From assembly GCA_963830385.1 (NCBI GenBank), contig CAWHMD010000005.1:1178001-1242000 (forward strand): a stretch of 64,000 nt of DNA, written 5' to 3'. A model generated the notes under the pieces. That model saw only the letters and a list, made by a program, of their open reading frames with translations, did not search any database and had not been told where the DNA came from. The position numbers were made by a program, and so were the translations under genes. Numbering within the stretch: position 1 is the stretch's first letter; each line of letters begins with the position of its first letter. This DNA is from Bog-532 sp963830385 (lineage in GTDB: Bacteria; Actinomycetota; Actinomycetes; Streptosporangiales; Streptosporangiaceae). This document shows positions 43,357 to 52,271 of this stretch, one piece after another.

Positions 43357-43953
43357 TTGGGCGTTCGGTCGCATTCACGTCAGGCTCGGATAGCAGGCGC
43401 TTTTACGCTGGCATTGTCGGCGGTATTGATGGCGTCGGCGTGCGGGTCATCGGGGGCCGCGCGGCCGGCTGGGGCGGGGGCCGCTGGGGCCGGGGCGGCC
43501 GGGGCTGCGCCGACCAGGGCTGCGGCGGCCTCTGGCCCGGACCTGACCCCGAACCTGACCAGCTTCGGGGCGACGATGGCGGCCTGGAACACGCGACACC
43601 GGTCGGCCGCCGCCTACTCCAACGTGACCCCGCAAAATGGCCGCGTGGTCGAATACACGGTGGACACCAAGGCCATCTCGATTGCCGCCGCCATCAAGCG
43701 GGCGAAGCAGGAACTGCCGGCCGATTCGCGCGAACTCTGGGGCACCCGGAAAGGGAATTGCTACCAGGTCGAATTGACCAGCTACACCATTGGCCGGGCG
43801 CTCGTCAGTACCGGCGACTCCGGCGGCGGCATCCTGGCCATGATGAACACCCTGCTCCCCGACGGCTCCTCGGTCTACCGTTCAGCCGGGGTCAACGAGA
43901 TCATGCTCTCGCCCGGCAGCTACTCCGCCCCCGCCGACGCCCCCGACTGCTGA
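43357..43953 (+). CDS. Probable secreted lipoprotein
   Basis: 198 residues from TTG 43357 after GAGGGGG. The signal peptide ends at LMASACGSSG, a slightly imperfect lipobox with Ala at -3. An Ala/Gly/Pro-rich linker and a small C-terminal domain of about 130 residues with two Cys follow. No family is recognised. A stem-loop terminates the gene. Confidence 0.75.
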   Translation: MGVRSHSRQARIAGAFTLALSAVLMASACGSSGAARPAGAGAAGAGAAGAAPTRAAAASGPDLTPNLTSFGATMAAWNTRHRSAAAYSNVTPQNGRVVEYTVDTKAISIAAAIKRAKQELPADSRELWGTRKGNCYQVELTSYTIGRALVSTGDSGGGILAMMNTLLPDGSSVYRSAGVNEIMLSPGSYSAPADAPDC

Positions 43954-43979
43954 GCCCCGAGGGCCGGGCCTCAGCGTTT

Positions 43980-44018
43980 GGGTACGCTTTTCCGCAAATG
44001 CTGCGGGAAAACGTACCC
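43980..44018. terminator. Bidirectional hairpin terminator
   Basis: 17-base arms 43980-43996 and 44002-44018 pair across a five-base loop with one A-C mismatch and one G-U pair. It lies between the lipoprotein gene and the convergent serA gene. An A/T-rich part inside the stem could serve either direction. Confidence 0.75.
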
Positions 44019-44059
44019 GTATCGTGAGGCCGGTGGCGCGCCGCGCGGCCTGGAAGCCG

Positions 44060-45298
44060 TCAGGTGCAGCGGATGGTGCGGAGGCTGATCGTGACGTCCA
44101 TGTCCCGGAGGTGGGACAGCACCTCGGGCGGGTACTCGGTGCCGATGTCGGTGATGGCGTAGCCGATCTCGTCGCGGGTGCCGAGCATCTGGGCTTCGAC
44201 GTTGACGTGGTGGTCGGCCAGCACCTTGTTGATCGAGGCGAGGACGCCGGGAACGTTCTGGTGGATGTGCACCAGGCGGTTGGTGCCGACCGCGCTGGGG
44301 AGCGCGATGCCGGGCAGGTTGACGCTGAGCGAGGTGGCGCCGGCCGTAACGTAGTCCAGCAGCTTGCCCGCCACGAACTCGCCGATGTCCTGCTGGGCTT
44401 CCTCGGTGGAGCCGCCCACGTGCGGGGTGAGGATCACGTTGGGCAGGCCGCGCAGCACCGAGACGAACTCGTCGCCCTTGGCCTTGGGCTCCTCGGGGAA
44501 CACGTCGATGGCGGCGCCGGCGATGTGACCGGCCTCGATGCTGCGGCGCAGCGCCTCGTGGTCGACGACGAAACCGCGGGACAGGTTGAGGAACAGGCTG
44601 CGCGGCTGCATGCGGCCGAACTCGGCCTCACCGAACAGCCCGCTGTTCCCGGGGCGGCCGTCGACGTGCAGGGTCACCGTCTCGGCCGACTCCAGCAGCT
44701 CCTCCAGGGTGCCGCAGCGGCGGGCGTTGCCCATCGCGAGCTTGTCCGCGATGTCGTAGAAGTACACCGTCATGCCGAGGTTCTCGGCCAGCACCGACAG
44801 CTGGGCGCCGATGTTGCCGTAGCCGACGATGCCGAGCTTGCGGCCACGGACCTCGTGGCTGCCGGAGGCGGACTTGTCCCACTCCCCCAGGTGCATCTTG
44901 GCGTTCTTCTCGGGCAGGCGGCGGGCCAGCGAGATGATCTCGGCCAGCACCAGCTCGACCACGCTGCGGGTGTTGGAGAACGGGGCGTTGAACACGGCCA
45001 CGCCCTCCTTGGAGGCCGCGGCCAGGTCGATCTGGTTCACGCCGATGCAGAACGCGCCGACCGCCGTCAGGTCCGCCGCCTGCGGGGCCGCGAGCACCTC
45101 GGCGGTGACGTTGGTGCGGGACCGGATGCCGAGCAAGCTGATGCCCGGCAGCGCCGCGATCAGCTCGTCCTCGCTGAGCGCACCCGCCCGGGTCTCGACC
45201 TGGTACCCCGCCTTGGTCAGCCGCGCGATGGCGTCCGGGTGGATGTTCTCCAGCAGCAGCGCACGCTTCGGCGCGTCGATCGTGTCCAGCGTCAGCAC
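44060..45298 (-). CDS. serA: D-3-phosphoglycerate dehydrogenase
   Basis: First step of serine synthesis. 412 residues: a substrate domain, an NAD-binding domain with GIVGYGNIGAQLSVLA, the catalytic His in LTPHVGGSTEEAQ, and a C-terminal ACT domain (VPGVLASINKVLADHHVNV) for serine feedback. The length matches the short E. coli type, not the long actinobacterial/mycobacterial type with an extra domain. Single gene. Confidence 0.95.
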   Translation of the reverse strand: MLTLDTIDAPKRALLLENIHPDAIARLTKAGYQVETRAGALSEDELIAALPGISLLGIRSRTNVTAEVLAAPQAADLTAVGAFCIGVNQIDLAAASKEGVAVFNAPFSNTRSVVELVLAEIISLARRLPEKNAKMHLGEWDKSASGSHEVRGRKLGIVGYGNIGAQLSVLAENLGMTVYFYDIADKLAMGNARRCGTLEELLESAETVTLHVDGRPGNSGLFGEAEFGRMQPRSLFLNLSRGFVVDHEALRRSIEAGHIAGAAIDVFPEEPKAKGDEFVSVLRGLPNVILTPHVGGSTEEAQQDIGEFVAGKLLDYVTAGATSLSVNLPGIALPSAVGTNRLVHIHQNVPGVLASINKVLADHHVNVEAQMLGTRDEIGYAITDIGTEYPPEVLSHLRDMDVTISLRTIRCT

Positions 45299-45352
45299 CC
45301 CTTAAGCTCCCCTCGCGTCACACCCGGCATCCCACGACACCGGGGCCGACGC

Positions 45353-48239
45353 TCACATTTTCATTTTAGAGGGTGCCGGAAGGCTGGACAGCCGGTCGCG
45401 GGCCTGGTCGGCGTCGTCGTGCGGGATCGACTCAAGGATGTCCAGCGCCTGCTGCCAGCTCTCGCGGGCGGCGGCCGGGCCCACCGCCTCCAGCTGCGCG
45501 TCGCCCAGGCCGAGGTAGGAGCCGGCCTCGTGGTAACGGTCGCCGATCTCGGAGTAGATCTCCACGGCCTGCTGGTAGCAGTCGGCCGCCTGTAGGTGAT
45601 CGTTCATCCGGCTGTGGGTGTAGCCGAGGCTGTCCAGTACGTCGGCGACACCGCCGCGGTAACCGATCTCGCGCTGGAACTCCAGCGACCGCTGGCAGTA
45701 CACCAGCGCCTTCTCGCACTGGCCCAGGTGCGCGTACAGCCAGCCGACGCTGTTCTCCAGGCCGGCCAGGGTGGACGCGGGCCCGATCTCCTCGACCACC
45801 CGCATGGCCTCGCGGGCGTGCACCAGCGCCTGGGCGTAGCGGCCCTGGTGCTCGAACAGCGCACCGAAGCCCTGGTGCACGGTGGCCTCGTTGGCCCGGT
45901 CGCCCAGCCGCCCGAAGATGTCCAGGGCGATGGACAGGTGCGGCTCGGCCTCGGCGAAGTCGCCGGTCAGGACCAGGCCGCGGCCCAGCTCGTAGTGCGC
46001 GTGGCCCAGGCCGACCGGGTCACCGAGCCGCTGCGCGGCCTGCAGGGCCTGGCGCTGCAGGCTGATGCACTCGGGCCAGCGGCCGCGCCGGTAGTAGAAC
46101 GGCGCCAGCGTCCAGGTGATCTGCCAGGCGTACTGGTCGTCGCCGTTGGCGATGGCCCGCGCCAGCAACCCGACCAGGATCGGGTGTTCGGCCTCGAACC
46201 AGGCCAGCGCCTGGTTACGGCCGGAGAACTCCTCCGGCACCGCACCGGCCGCCAGCGGGTCGAGGTCCAGCGCCTTGCGCAGGCTGTTCGACTGGAGCGC
46301 GCCGGCGTGGGCGGTGTGCAGGTAGAAGTCCATGGAGCGGCGGATCGCGGCGTCCCGGTCGGCCGCGCTGTCGACGGTCTCGGCCTGGTCGACGGCGTAG
46401 GCGCGGAGCAGGTCGTGGAACGCGAACCGGCCAGGCACGTGCTCGGCCAGCGCGTGCACCCGGGTCAGCTCGCGCAGGGCCGAGGCGGCCTCGGAGCGGC
46501 TGACCCCGGCCAGGCTGGCCGCGGCGGCCAGCGACACGTCCGGCCCGGGGTGCAGGCCGAGCAGCCGGAACATGCGGGCCGCGGAGGGGCTGAGCTGCTC
46601 ATAGGACCAGGACAGCACCGCCCGCACGTCGGTGGCGGCGTCTCCGGCGTCCAGCACCTCCAGCCGGTTGCGGGTGTCCCGCAGCTCGGCGGCCAGCGCG
46701 GCCAGCGAGAACCCGGGGCGGATGGCGGCGCGGCCCGCGGCCACGCCCAGCGCCAGCGGCAGCCGGGCGCACAGCGAGACCAGCTCGGACGCGGCCTCGG
46801 GCTCGGACGCGATCACCTCCGGGCCGAGGCGGCGGCCCAGCAGTTCGTGCGCCTCGTCCTCGGTGAGCACGTCCAGGGTGAGCGGGGTGGCGCCCTCGGC
46901 CACGACCAGGCCGGTGAGCTGGGACCGGCTGGTCACCACGACCAGCGAGCCGGGCGAGCCCGGTAGCAGCGGGCGCACCTGGTCCGGGTCGCGGGCGTTG
47001 TCGAGCACGATCAGCAGGCGCTTGCCGTTCAGCAGGCTGCGGAACAGCGCCGCCCGGCCCTCCAGATCGATCGGCATCCGCTGCGGCTGGACGGCCAGCG
47101 CGTCGAGGAAGAACCGCAGCGCGCTCTCTGGGCCCAGCGCCGACCCGGAGGGGTCGAAACCCCGCAGGTTCACGTACAGCTGGCCGTCGGGGAACCGGCT
47201 GGCCACCTGGCGGGCGAACCGGTTCGCGAGCGCGCTCTTGCCGACCCCGGCGGTCCCGGTGATCGCGATGATCTGCACGGTGTCGTCGCCGCCGATCACC
47301 CCGAGCATCCGCTCGAGCTCGCTGTGCCGCCCGGAAAAGCCCGGCGCCTCCAGCGGGAGCTGCGCAGGTACCGGGTCGGAGGCGGCCGGGCCCGGCCGGC
47401 GGCGGCGGCGGCGTGGGCGGGGTGACCGGGGCGGCCCGGCCGGGCCCCTCCAGCCGGGGGTCGAGGGACAGGATCTGCTGGTGGATCCGGGCCAGCTCGG
47501 GGCCGGGGTCGATACCCAGCTCGTCCGCCAGCACCTGGCGGGCGTCGTGGAAGGCCTGCAGCGCCTCGGCCTGCCGTCCGCACCGGTAGAGGGCGATCAT
47601 CAGCAGCCCTCGCATCCGCTCCCGGAGCGGGTGCTCGGACACCAGCGCGGCCAGCTCAGGCACGGCTCGCTCGTGGCGGCCGAGCTCGAGCAGGACGTCG
47701 GCCCGCTCTTCGGAGGCGGCCGACCGCAGCTCGGCCAGCCGGACCCGCTCGGAGCTGGCGAACGGCCCCGGTACGCCCGCGAACGCGGATCCGTGCCACT
47801 CGCCCAGGGCCGTGTCCAGCGCGATGATGGCCCCGGCCAGGTCGCCGGAACCACGCAGCCGGCGGCCCGCGCTCAGCCCCCGTTCGAAGACGATCGCGTC
47901 CACCCGGCCGGCGTCCAGGCGGAGCACGTAGCCGCCGGGAGCAGAGGCCAGCACCTGGCTGGGGCCGCGGCGGGAACGGCCCGGCTCGAGCACCCGGCGC
48001 AGCCCGGCTACGTAGGTGTGCACCCCGCCCTCGGCGCTGGCGGGCGCCCTCTGGCCCCAGACGGCGTCGACGAGCTCGTCGCGGGACACGACCCGGTTCG
48101 CCCGCATCGCGAGCATGCCAAGCACCGCTTGCTGCCGGGGCGGGCCGGGCGGCAGCTCCTGACCGGCTAGCCAGGCCCGGACGGGCCCGAGCACACCGAC
48201 GCGCAGCTGACCACCCGCATCCGCGTCATCGTTGGCCAT
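45353..48239 (-). pseudogene. AfsR-type SARP regulator split by one frame change
   Basis: N-terminal part from ATG 48237-48239 (GGAGGGG five bases upstream): OmpR-like DNA-binding domain (LRVGVLGPVRAW to VHTYVAGLRRVLEPG) and a BTAD domain. The C-terminal part, in another frame, carries an NB-ARC ATPase with P-loop GTAGVGKSAL, then TPR repeats to 45353. The frames join near 47385-47405 in a GC-rich Pro linker (the first frame reads PPPPPAGPGR, the second continues AASDPVPAQLPLEAPG). One indel restores a normal protein of about 960 residues. A split, separately translated pair is less likely. SARPs activate antibiotic clusters; none is visible here. Confidence 0.8.
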
Positions 48240-48594
48240 CGCAGCCCCTCCACGACACGCCACGTTTTCGGCGTGAGACCAGCATATGTGGGACACATCC
48301 AGAAAAAATCCATAACACGTAGGGAGGCGGGGCTTTCACTAGAGGAGGCGAGAGACAAACCTGACTGACGGATCCCCCACCGGCAGCCAGCAGAACGGTA
48401 GTCTCTCCCGGCAATAACCGACAACTAAACGTATTGCTGGGCAAAAAGCAACAATTGTGATCAAGCTCCGCTGATTGCCCGGCGAAAAACGGGTGGATGT
48501 TTCCAAGGGAACCCGCCGCCAGAAAGCGTCTTCGCTCCTCCCCCCCAGAGCGAATGCGCTAGCTGAGCCGGCGCCCTCGCCAATGTCCACCGAT

Positions 48595-48644
48595 CTCCGG
48601 GGGGAGTGAACGCCATCCCCCCCAGCGTTCACTCTCCCCCGGAG
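48595..48644. repeat. Strong 19-bp hairpin
   Basis: Left arm 48595-48613 and right arm 48625-48644 pair fully except for one bulged T, around an 11-nt C-rich loop. It is part of the structured region before cydA. Confidence 0.85.
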
Positions 48645-48704
48645 AATTAAGCCCCCCGGAGTAGCCTCCGGAGCGGCGGGGCCCAGGGCAGCCCCGAAAG
48701 AGGT

Positions 48705-48760
48705 AGGGCCGGCAGTCCGCCATCCGTCCAGCGCTTGCCGGCCCTCCTCCATTTTTTTCT
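48705..48760 (+). terminator. Intrinsic terminator with T-run
   Basis: AGGGCCGGCA at 48705-48714 pairs with TGCCGGCCCT at 48736-48745, and a run of seven T follows at 48752-48758. T-runs of this kind are rare in this window, which makes this one stand out. Plus strand, about 155 bases before the cydA start. Confidence 0.7.
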
Positions 48761-48775
48761 TCCCTTCGCATCCGA

Positions 48776-48798
48776 GGCCTCGCGCACCGAGGCCTTTT
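48776..48798 (+). terminator. Second terminator-like hairpin
   Basis: GGCCTCG at 48776-48782 pairs with CGAGGCC at 48788-48794 over a five-base loop, followed by TTTT. Tandem with the preceding terminator. Confidence 0.55.
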
Positions 48799-48848
48799 CC
48801 GCGTTCTGGCCATCGCGCTCCGGCGCTGTGTCTCACGCCACGATGCCT

Positions 48849-48892
48849 ACTACGTCTTGTAGTTGTAAGCTTTTACTACAAGGTGTAGTAAA
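48849..48892. promoter_or_regulatory. Two operator-like palindromes before cydA
   Basis: TTTACTACA at 48872-48880 and TGTAGTAAA at 48884-48892 form a perfect nine-base inverted repeat with a three-base centre. A weaker copy, ACTAC...GTAGT, is at 48849-48863, 23 bases upstream. The TACTACA/TGTAGTA shape resembles operators of BlaI/MecI-type repressors. It lies 24 bases before the cydA start, consistent with repression of the oxidase. The regulator is not in this window. Confidence 0.65.
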
Positions 48893-48916
48893 CGGGCCGA
48901 GGGAGGTCCGATCGAC

Positions 48917-50338
48917 ATGGCGGGCACGGCGAGCGTGGCGGGCACGGCGGCGGCCAAGGCGCTGACAGCGCTGTACGTAGCGGCGGGGAGCGGCGGGGGG
49001 ACGGCCGATCCGGTGGCGGCCCGGTCACAGATGGGGTTCTCGCTCGGCTGGCACATCATCCTGGCCTGCCTGGGGGTCGGCATGCCGGGGCTGGTGCTGT
49101 TCGCCGAGTGGCGCGGCTGGCGGACCGGGGACCCCTGGTACCAGCTGCTGGCGCGGCGCTGGGCCAAGGCCCTCGGGGTGCTGTTCGCGGTGGGCGCGGT
49201 GTCCGGGACGATCCTGTCGTTCGAGATGGGCGTGCTGTGGGCCGGGCTGATGGACCATTACGGGTCGGTGATCGGGCTGCCGTTCTCGATCGAGGGGTTC
49301 GCCTTTTTCATCGAGGCGATCTTCCTCGGCATCTACCTGTACGGGTGGGACCGGCTGTCGCCACGGGTGCACCTGCTGTCCGGGGTACCGATCGTGCTGG
49401 CCGGGGTCGCCTCGGCCTTTTTCGTGGTCACGGCCAACGCCTGGATGAACAGCCCGCGCGGCTTCAAGATCGTGAACGGGCGGCTGACCGGCGTGGACCC
49501 GTGGGCGGCGATGTTCAACCCGGCCACCGGCCCGGAGGCCACCCATCTGATCCTGGCCGCGTTCATGGTCACCGGGTTCCTGATGGCCAGCGTGTACGCG
49601 GTGGCCATGCTGCGCGGCCGCACCGACCGCTACCACCGGCTGGGCCTGCTGATCCCGCTCACGTTCGCGGCCATCATCACGCCGGTCCAGATCGTGGTGG
49701 GCGACTGGGCGGCCCGGGCGGTGGCCACCGGCCAGCCGCTCAAGCTGGCCGCGATGGAGGGCCTGTACACCAGCGGCCGCCACGTGCCCGAGTCGATCGG
49801 CGGCTACTTCTCCGGCGGCCAGCTGCACTGGGCGCTGCGTATCCCGGACGGGCTCTCGCTGCTGCTGCACCTCACCCCGAACGGGTATGTGACCGGGCTG
49901 CAGAGCGCGCCCGCCGGCGACCGGCCGCCGCTGGTCACGCTGGTGCACCTGTCGTTCGACACGATGGTGGGCCTGGGGACCGCGCTGCTGCTGCTCGGGG
50001 CCTGGCTGGCGCTGGCCTGGTGGCGGCGCCGGCAGGCGCCCCGTTCGGTGTGGTTCCTGCGGGCCACCGCGGTCAGCGGGGTGGCGGCGGTGATCGCGAT
50101 GGAGGCGGGCTGGATCGTCACCGAGGTCGGCCGCCAGCCGTGGATCGTGTACGGCGTGCTCCGGGTGTCCGACGCGGTCAACCCGGCCCCCGGCCTGCAA
50201 TGGGGGCTGGTGGCGGTGGTCGCGGTGTACGCGGTGCTCTCGGTGGTCACCGTCTACGTGCTGCGGCGGCTGGCCCGCAGCCGCCCGGTGCCGGCCGCGC
50301 CCCAGGAAAGCGACGTCACCGGGTACAAGGTGGTCTGA
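48917..50338 (+). CDS. cydA: Cytochrome bd oxidase subunit I
   Basis: Quinol-oxidising, haem-carrying subunit of the high-affinity terminal oxidase. 473 residues, about nine membrane helices, short Q-loop form. RSQMGFSLGWHIILAC holds the high-spin haem His and GWIVTEVGRQPWIVYGVLR is the conserved C-terminal haem region. The first 35 residues are an Ala/Gly-rich extension. ATG 48917 follows GGGAGG by ten bases. cydB follows two bases later. No cydDC assembly ABC genes are in view. Confidence 0.96.
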   Translation: MAGTASVAGTAAAKALTALYVAAGSGGGTADPVAARSQMGFSLGWHIILACLGVGMPGLVLFAEWRGWRTGDPWYQLLARRWAKALGVLFAVGAVSGTILSFEMGVLWAGLMDHYGSVIGLPFSIEGFAFFIEAIFLGIYLYGWDRLSPRVHLLSGVPIVLAGVASAFFVVTANAWMNSPRGFKIVNGRLTGVDPWAAMFNPATGPEATHLILAAFMVTGFLMASVYAVAMLRGRTDRYHRLGLLIPLTFAAIITPVQIVVGDWAARAVATGQPLKLAAMEGLYTSGRHVPESIGGYFSGGQLHWALRIPDGLSLLLHLTPNGYVTGLQSAPAGDRPPLVTLVHLSFDTMVGLGTALLLLGAWLALAWWRRRQAPRSVWFLRATAVSGVAAVIAMEAGWIVTEVGRQPWIVYGVLRVSDAVNPAPGLQWGLVAVVAVYAVLSVVTVYVLRRLARSRPVPAAPQESDVTGYKVV

Positions 50339-50340
50339 CC

Positions 50341-51339
50341 ATGGCAACCACCCTGCTGGTGCTGATGTGGGCCAGCGTCACCGTGTACGCGCTGCTGGCC
50401 GGGGCGGATTTCGGGGCCGGGGTCTGGGACCTGCTGGCCGGCCGGACCGGTCCGGGGGGCCGCCGGCGGGCCCTGATCGAGCACTCGATCGGCCCGGTCT
50501 GGGAGGCCAACCACGTGTGGCTGATCTTCGTGCTGGTGCTGATGTGGACGGCGTTCCCGCCTCTGTTCGCGGCGGTGTCGTCCACCTTGTACATCCCGCT
50601 GACGCTGGTGGCGCTGGGGGTCATCGCCCGCGGCTCGGCGTTCGCGTTCCGCAAGGCGGTCACCGAGCTGTGGCAGCAGCGGCTGTTCGGCGCCGCGTTC
50701 GCCTTCTCTTCCCTGGTCACACCCTTCTTCCTGGGCGCCGTGGCCGGTGGGGTGGCGTCCGGCCGGGTTCCGCCGGGGCTGGCCCGGGGGGACGTGGTGA
50801 CCAGCTGGCTCAACCCGACCTCGGTGCTGAGCGGGGCGCTGGCCGTGGTGACCGGGCTCTACCTGGCGGCCGTGTACCTGACCGCGGACGCCCGGCGGTC
50901 GGGCCAGCCGGACCTGGCGGCCGAGTTCCGCCGCCGGGCGCTGGCGGCCGGCGTGCTGGCCGGGCTGGTGGCCGCGGCCGGGCTGGTCGTCGTGCACGCG
51001 GACGCGCCCCGGCTGTACGCGGGCCTGACCGGCCGGGCGCTGCCCCTGGTGGTCGCCTCCGGGGCGGCCGGGGTGGCCTCGCTGGCGCTGCTGGCCGCCC
51101 GGCGCTACCTGCTGGTGCGGGTGACCGCGGCGCTGGCGGTGGCCACGGTGCTGTGGGGCTGGGGCGCGGCCCAGTACCCGCACCTGCTGTCCGGGTCACC
51201 GGGCCTGACCGTCGCCCAGGCCGCCGCCGGCCAGGCCACCCTGCAGGCCACCACGATCAGCGTCGTCGTCGGGATCGTGTTGCTGGTCCCGTCGCTGGCC
51301 TGGCTTTTCCTGCTGTTCCAGCGTGAGCAGCGCGGCTAG
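50341..51339 (+). CDS. cydB: Cytochrome bd oxidase subunit II
   Basis: 332 residues, about eight membrane helices. ADFGAGVWDLLAG near the start, IGPVWEANHVWLIFVLVLMWTAFP and GSAFAFRK are the conserved CydB blocks. Two bases after cydA, so one operon. Its stop overlaps by four bases the convergent stop of the DUF929 gene. Confidence 0.96.
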   Translation: MATTLLVLMWASVTVYALLAGADFGAGVWDLLAGRTGPGGRRRALIEHSIGPVWEANHVWLIFVLVLMWTAFPPLFAAVSSTLYIPLTLVALGVIARGSAFAFRKAVTELWQQRLFGAAFAFSSLVTPFFLGAVAGGVASGRVPPGLARGDVVTSWLNPTSVLSGALAVVTGLYLAAVYLTADARRSGQPDLAAEFRRRALAAGVLAGLVAAAGLVVVHADAPRLYAGLTGRALPLVVASGAAGVASLALLAARRYLLVRVTAALAVATVLWGWGAAQYPHLLSGSPGLTVAQAAAGQATLQATTISVVVGIVLLVPSLAWLFLLFQREQRG

Positions 51340-52271
51340 CCGGCCGCCTTCATGTTCGACTGCAGCCCGGTGATGCTGGTGGTGCAGACGTTGGACGGCT
51401 GGTTGTTGGTGGTCTTGCAGATCGCCGCGGTGATGTAGTTGGCGGTGCCGTTGACCGCCTTGGACACGGCGTTGCCGGGGTCGTGGAGCGACGAGGCGAT
51501 CGACGCCCAGGACTTGCCCGCCAGCACCTGCGGCGACGCGCTGGCGCCGGTGATCAGGTACTTGCCGCCGATGTACACGAACGGGATCGCGCCCTTGCTC
51601 GCCGAGGCCACGTAGGGCGGCGCGTCGTACTTGTTGATCAGCGCTTCCTGGGCCGCGGTCGGGCTCTGCAGCGGAACGTAACCCTGGCCGCCCGGCGCCA
51701 GCTGGTTGGTGGTCTCCTCGACCGAGGAGAAGGCCACGTACTTGCTGGTGTACGAGGACTTGTAGAACGTCCAGGTCGCCGTGTTCGGGAACACGTCGCC
51801 GCTGGCCGAGTGGGTGGTGCTCAGGCCCTTGAACGTGCCGAACCGGCTGAGCGCGACCACCATCCCCCACCGCTCGAACGCGCAGTAGGGGCAGTACTCC
51901 GCCCCGATGTACAGCATCTCGGGCTTGCCGCCCGAGGTCAGCGGGGTGCCGCTGATCGAGGACGGCGGGGACGTTACGCTGCCCGCACCCACCGAGTTCA
52001 GCGTGCTGGCCGGGACGCTGGTGGTGTCGGCCACCACCTTGGCCAGGGCGGAGCCGGTCGGCCCGTTGGCGCTGGACTTGCCGGAGCTGGACGAGTTGTT
52101 GTGAGTCACCGCGACCACCACGAAGACGACCACGACCACCACAACCACCACGACGGCGCCGCTAACGATGAGGATCCGGTTACGGATCTGACGCCTGCGG
52201 TCGGCGGCCCGCTGGGCTGCGATCCGTTCCCGACGGGTGGTGTCCTGCTTGGCTCTGCTTGCTTTACCCAT
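51336..52271 (-). CDS. DUF929-family thioredoxin-like membrane protein, copy 1
   Basis: 311 residues. A basic N-terminus (MGKASRAKQ, RNRI) precedes one membrane helix (VSGAVVVVVVVVVVFVVV), then an extracytoplasmic thioredoxin-like domain with the redox pair in AEYCPYCAFERW. Two more Cys (Ala-Ile-Cys and Asn-Val-Cys near the C-terminus) could form a disulfide. Its ATG overlaps the MFS stop by eight bases. It is a paralogue of the gene at 55432. It probably acts with VKOR in disulfide formation outside the membrane (inference). Confidence 0.85.
   Translation of the reverse strand: MGKASRAKQDTTRRERIAAQRAADRRRQIRNRILIVSGAVVVVVVVVVVFVVVAVTHNNSSSSGKSSANGPTGSALAKVVADTTSVPASTLNSVGAGSVTSPPSSISGTPLTSGGKPEMLYIGAEYCPYCAFERWGMVVALSRFGTFKGLSTTHSASGDVFPNTATWTFYKSSYTSKYVAFSSVEETTNQLAPGGQGYVPLQSPTAAQEALINKYDAPPYVASASKGAIPFVYIGGKYLITGASASPQVLAGKSWASIASSLHDPGNAVSKAVNGTANYITAAICKTTNNQPSNVCTTSITGLQSNMKAAG

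Larger units (their letters stand above)
48299..48760 (+). ncRNA. Candidate structured non-coding transcript upstream of cydA
   Basis: No convincing protein frame in about 460 bp. On the plus strand there are several hairpins: AGAGAC/GTCTCT around 48350-48415, a 19-20-bp stem at 48595-48644, CCGGAG/CTCCGG at 48656-48671, and then a textbook intrinsic terminator. A terminator with no plus-strand gene before it implies a transcript that ends here: a small RNA or an attenuated leader. No known Rfam family is recognised by eye. Confidence 0.3.

Noticed and set aside
48339..48836. 165-codon minus-strand frame before the SARP gene
   Set aside because: No ribosome binding site, poor codon usage, and it crosses strong hairpins and terminators.
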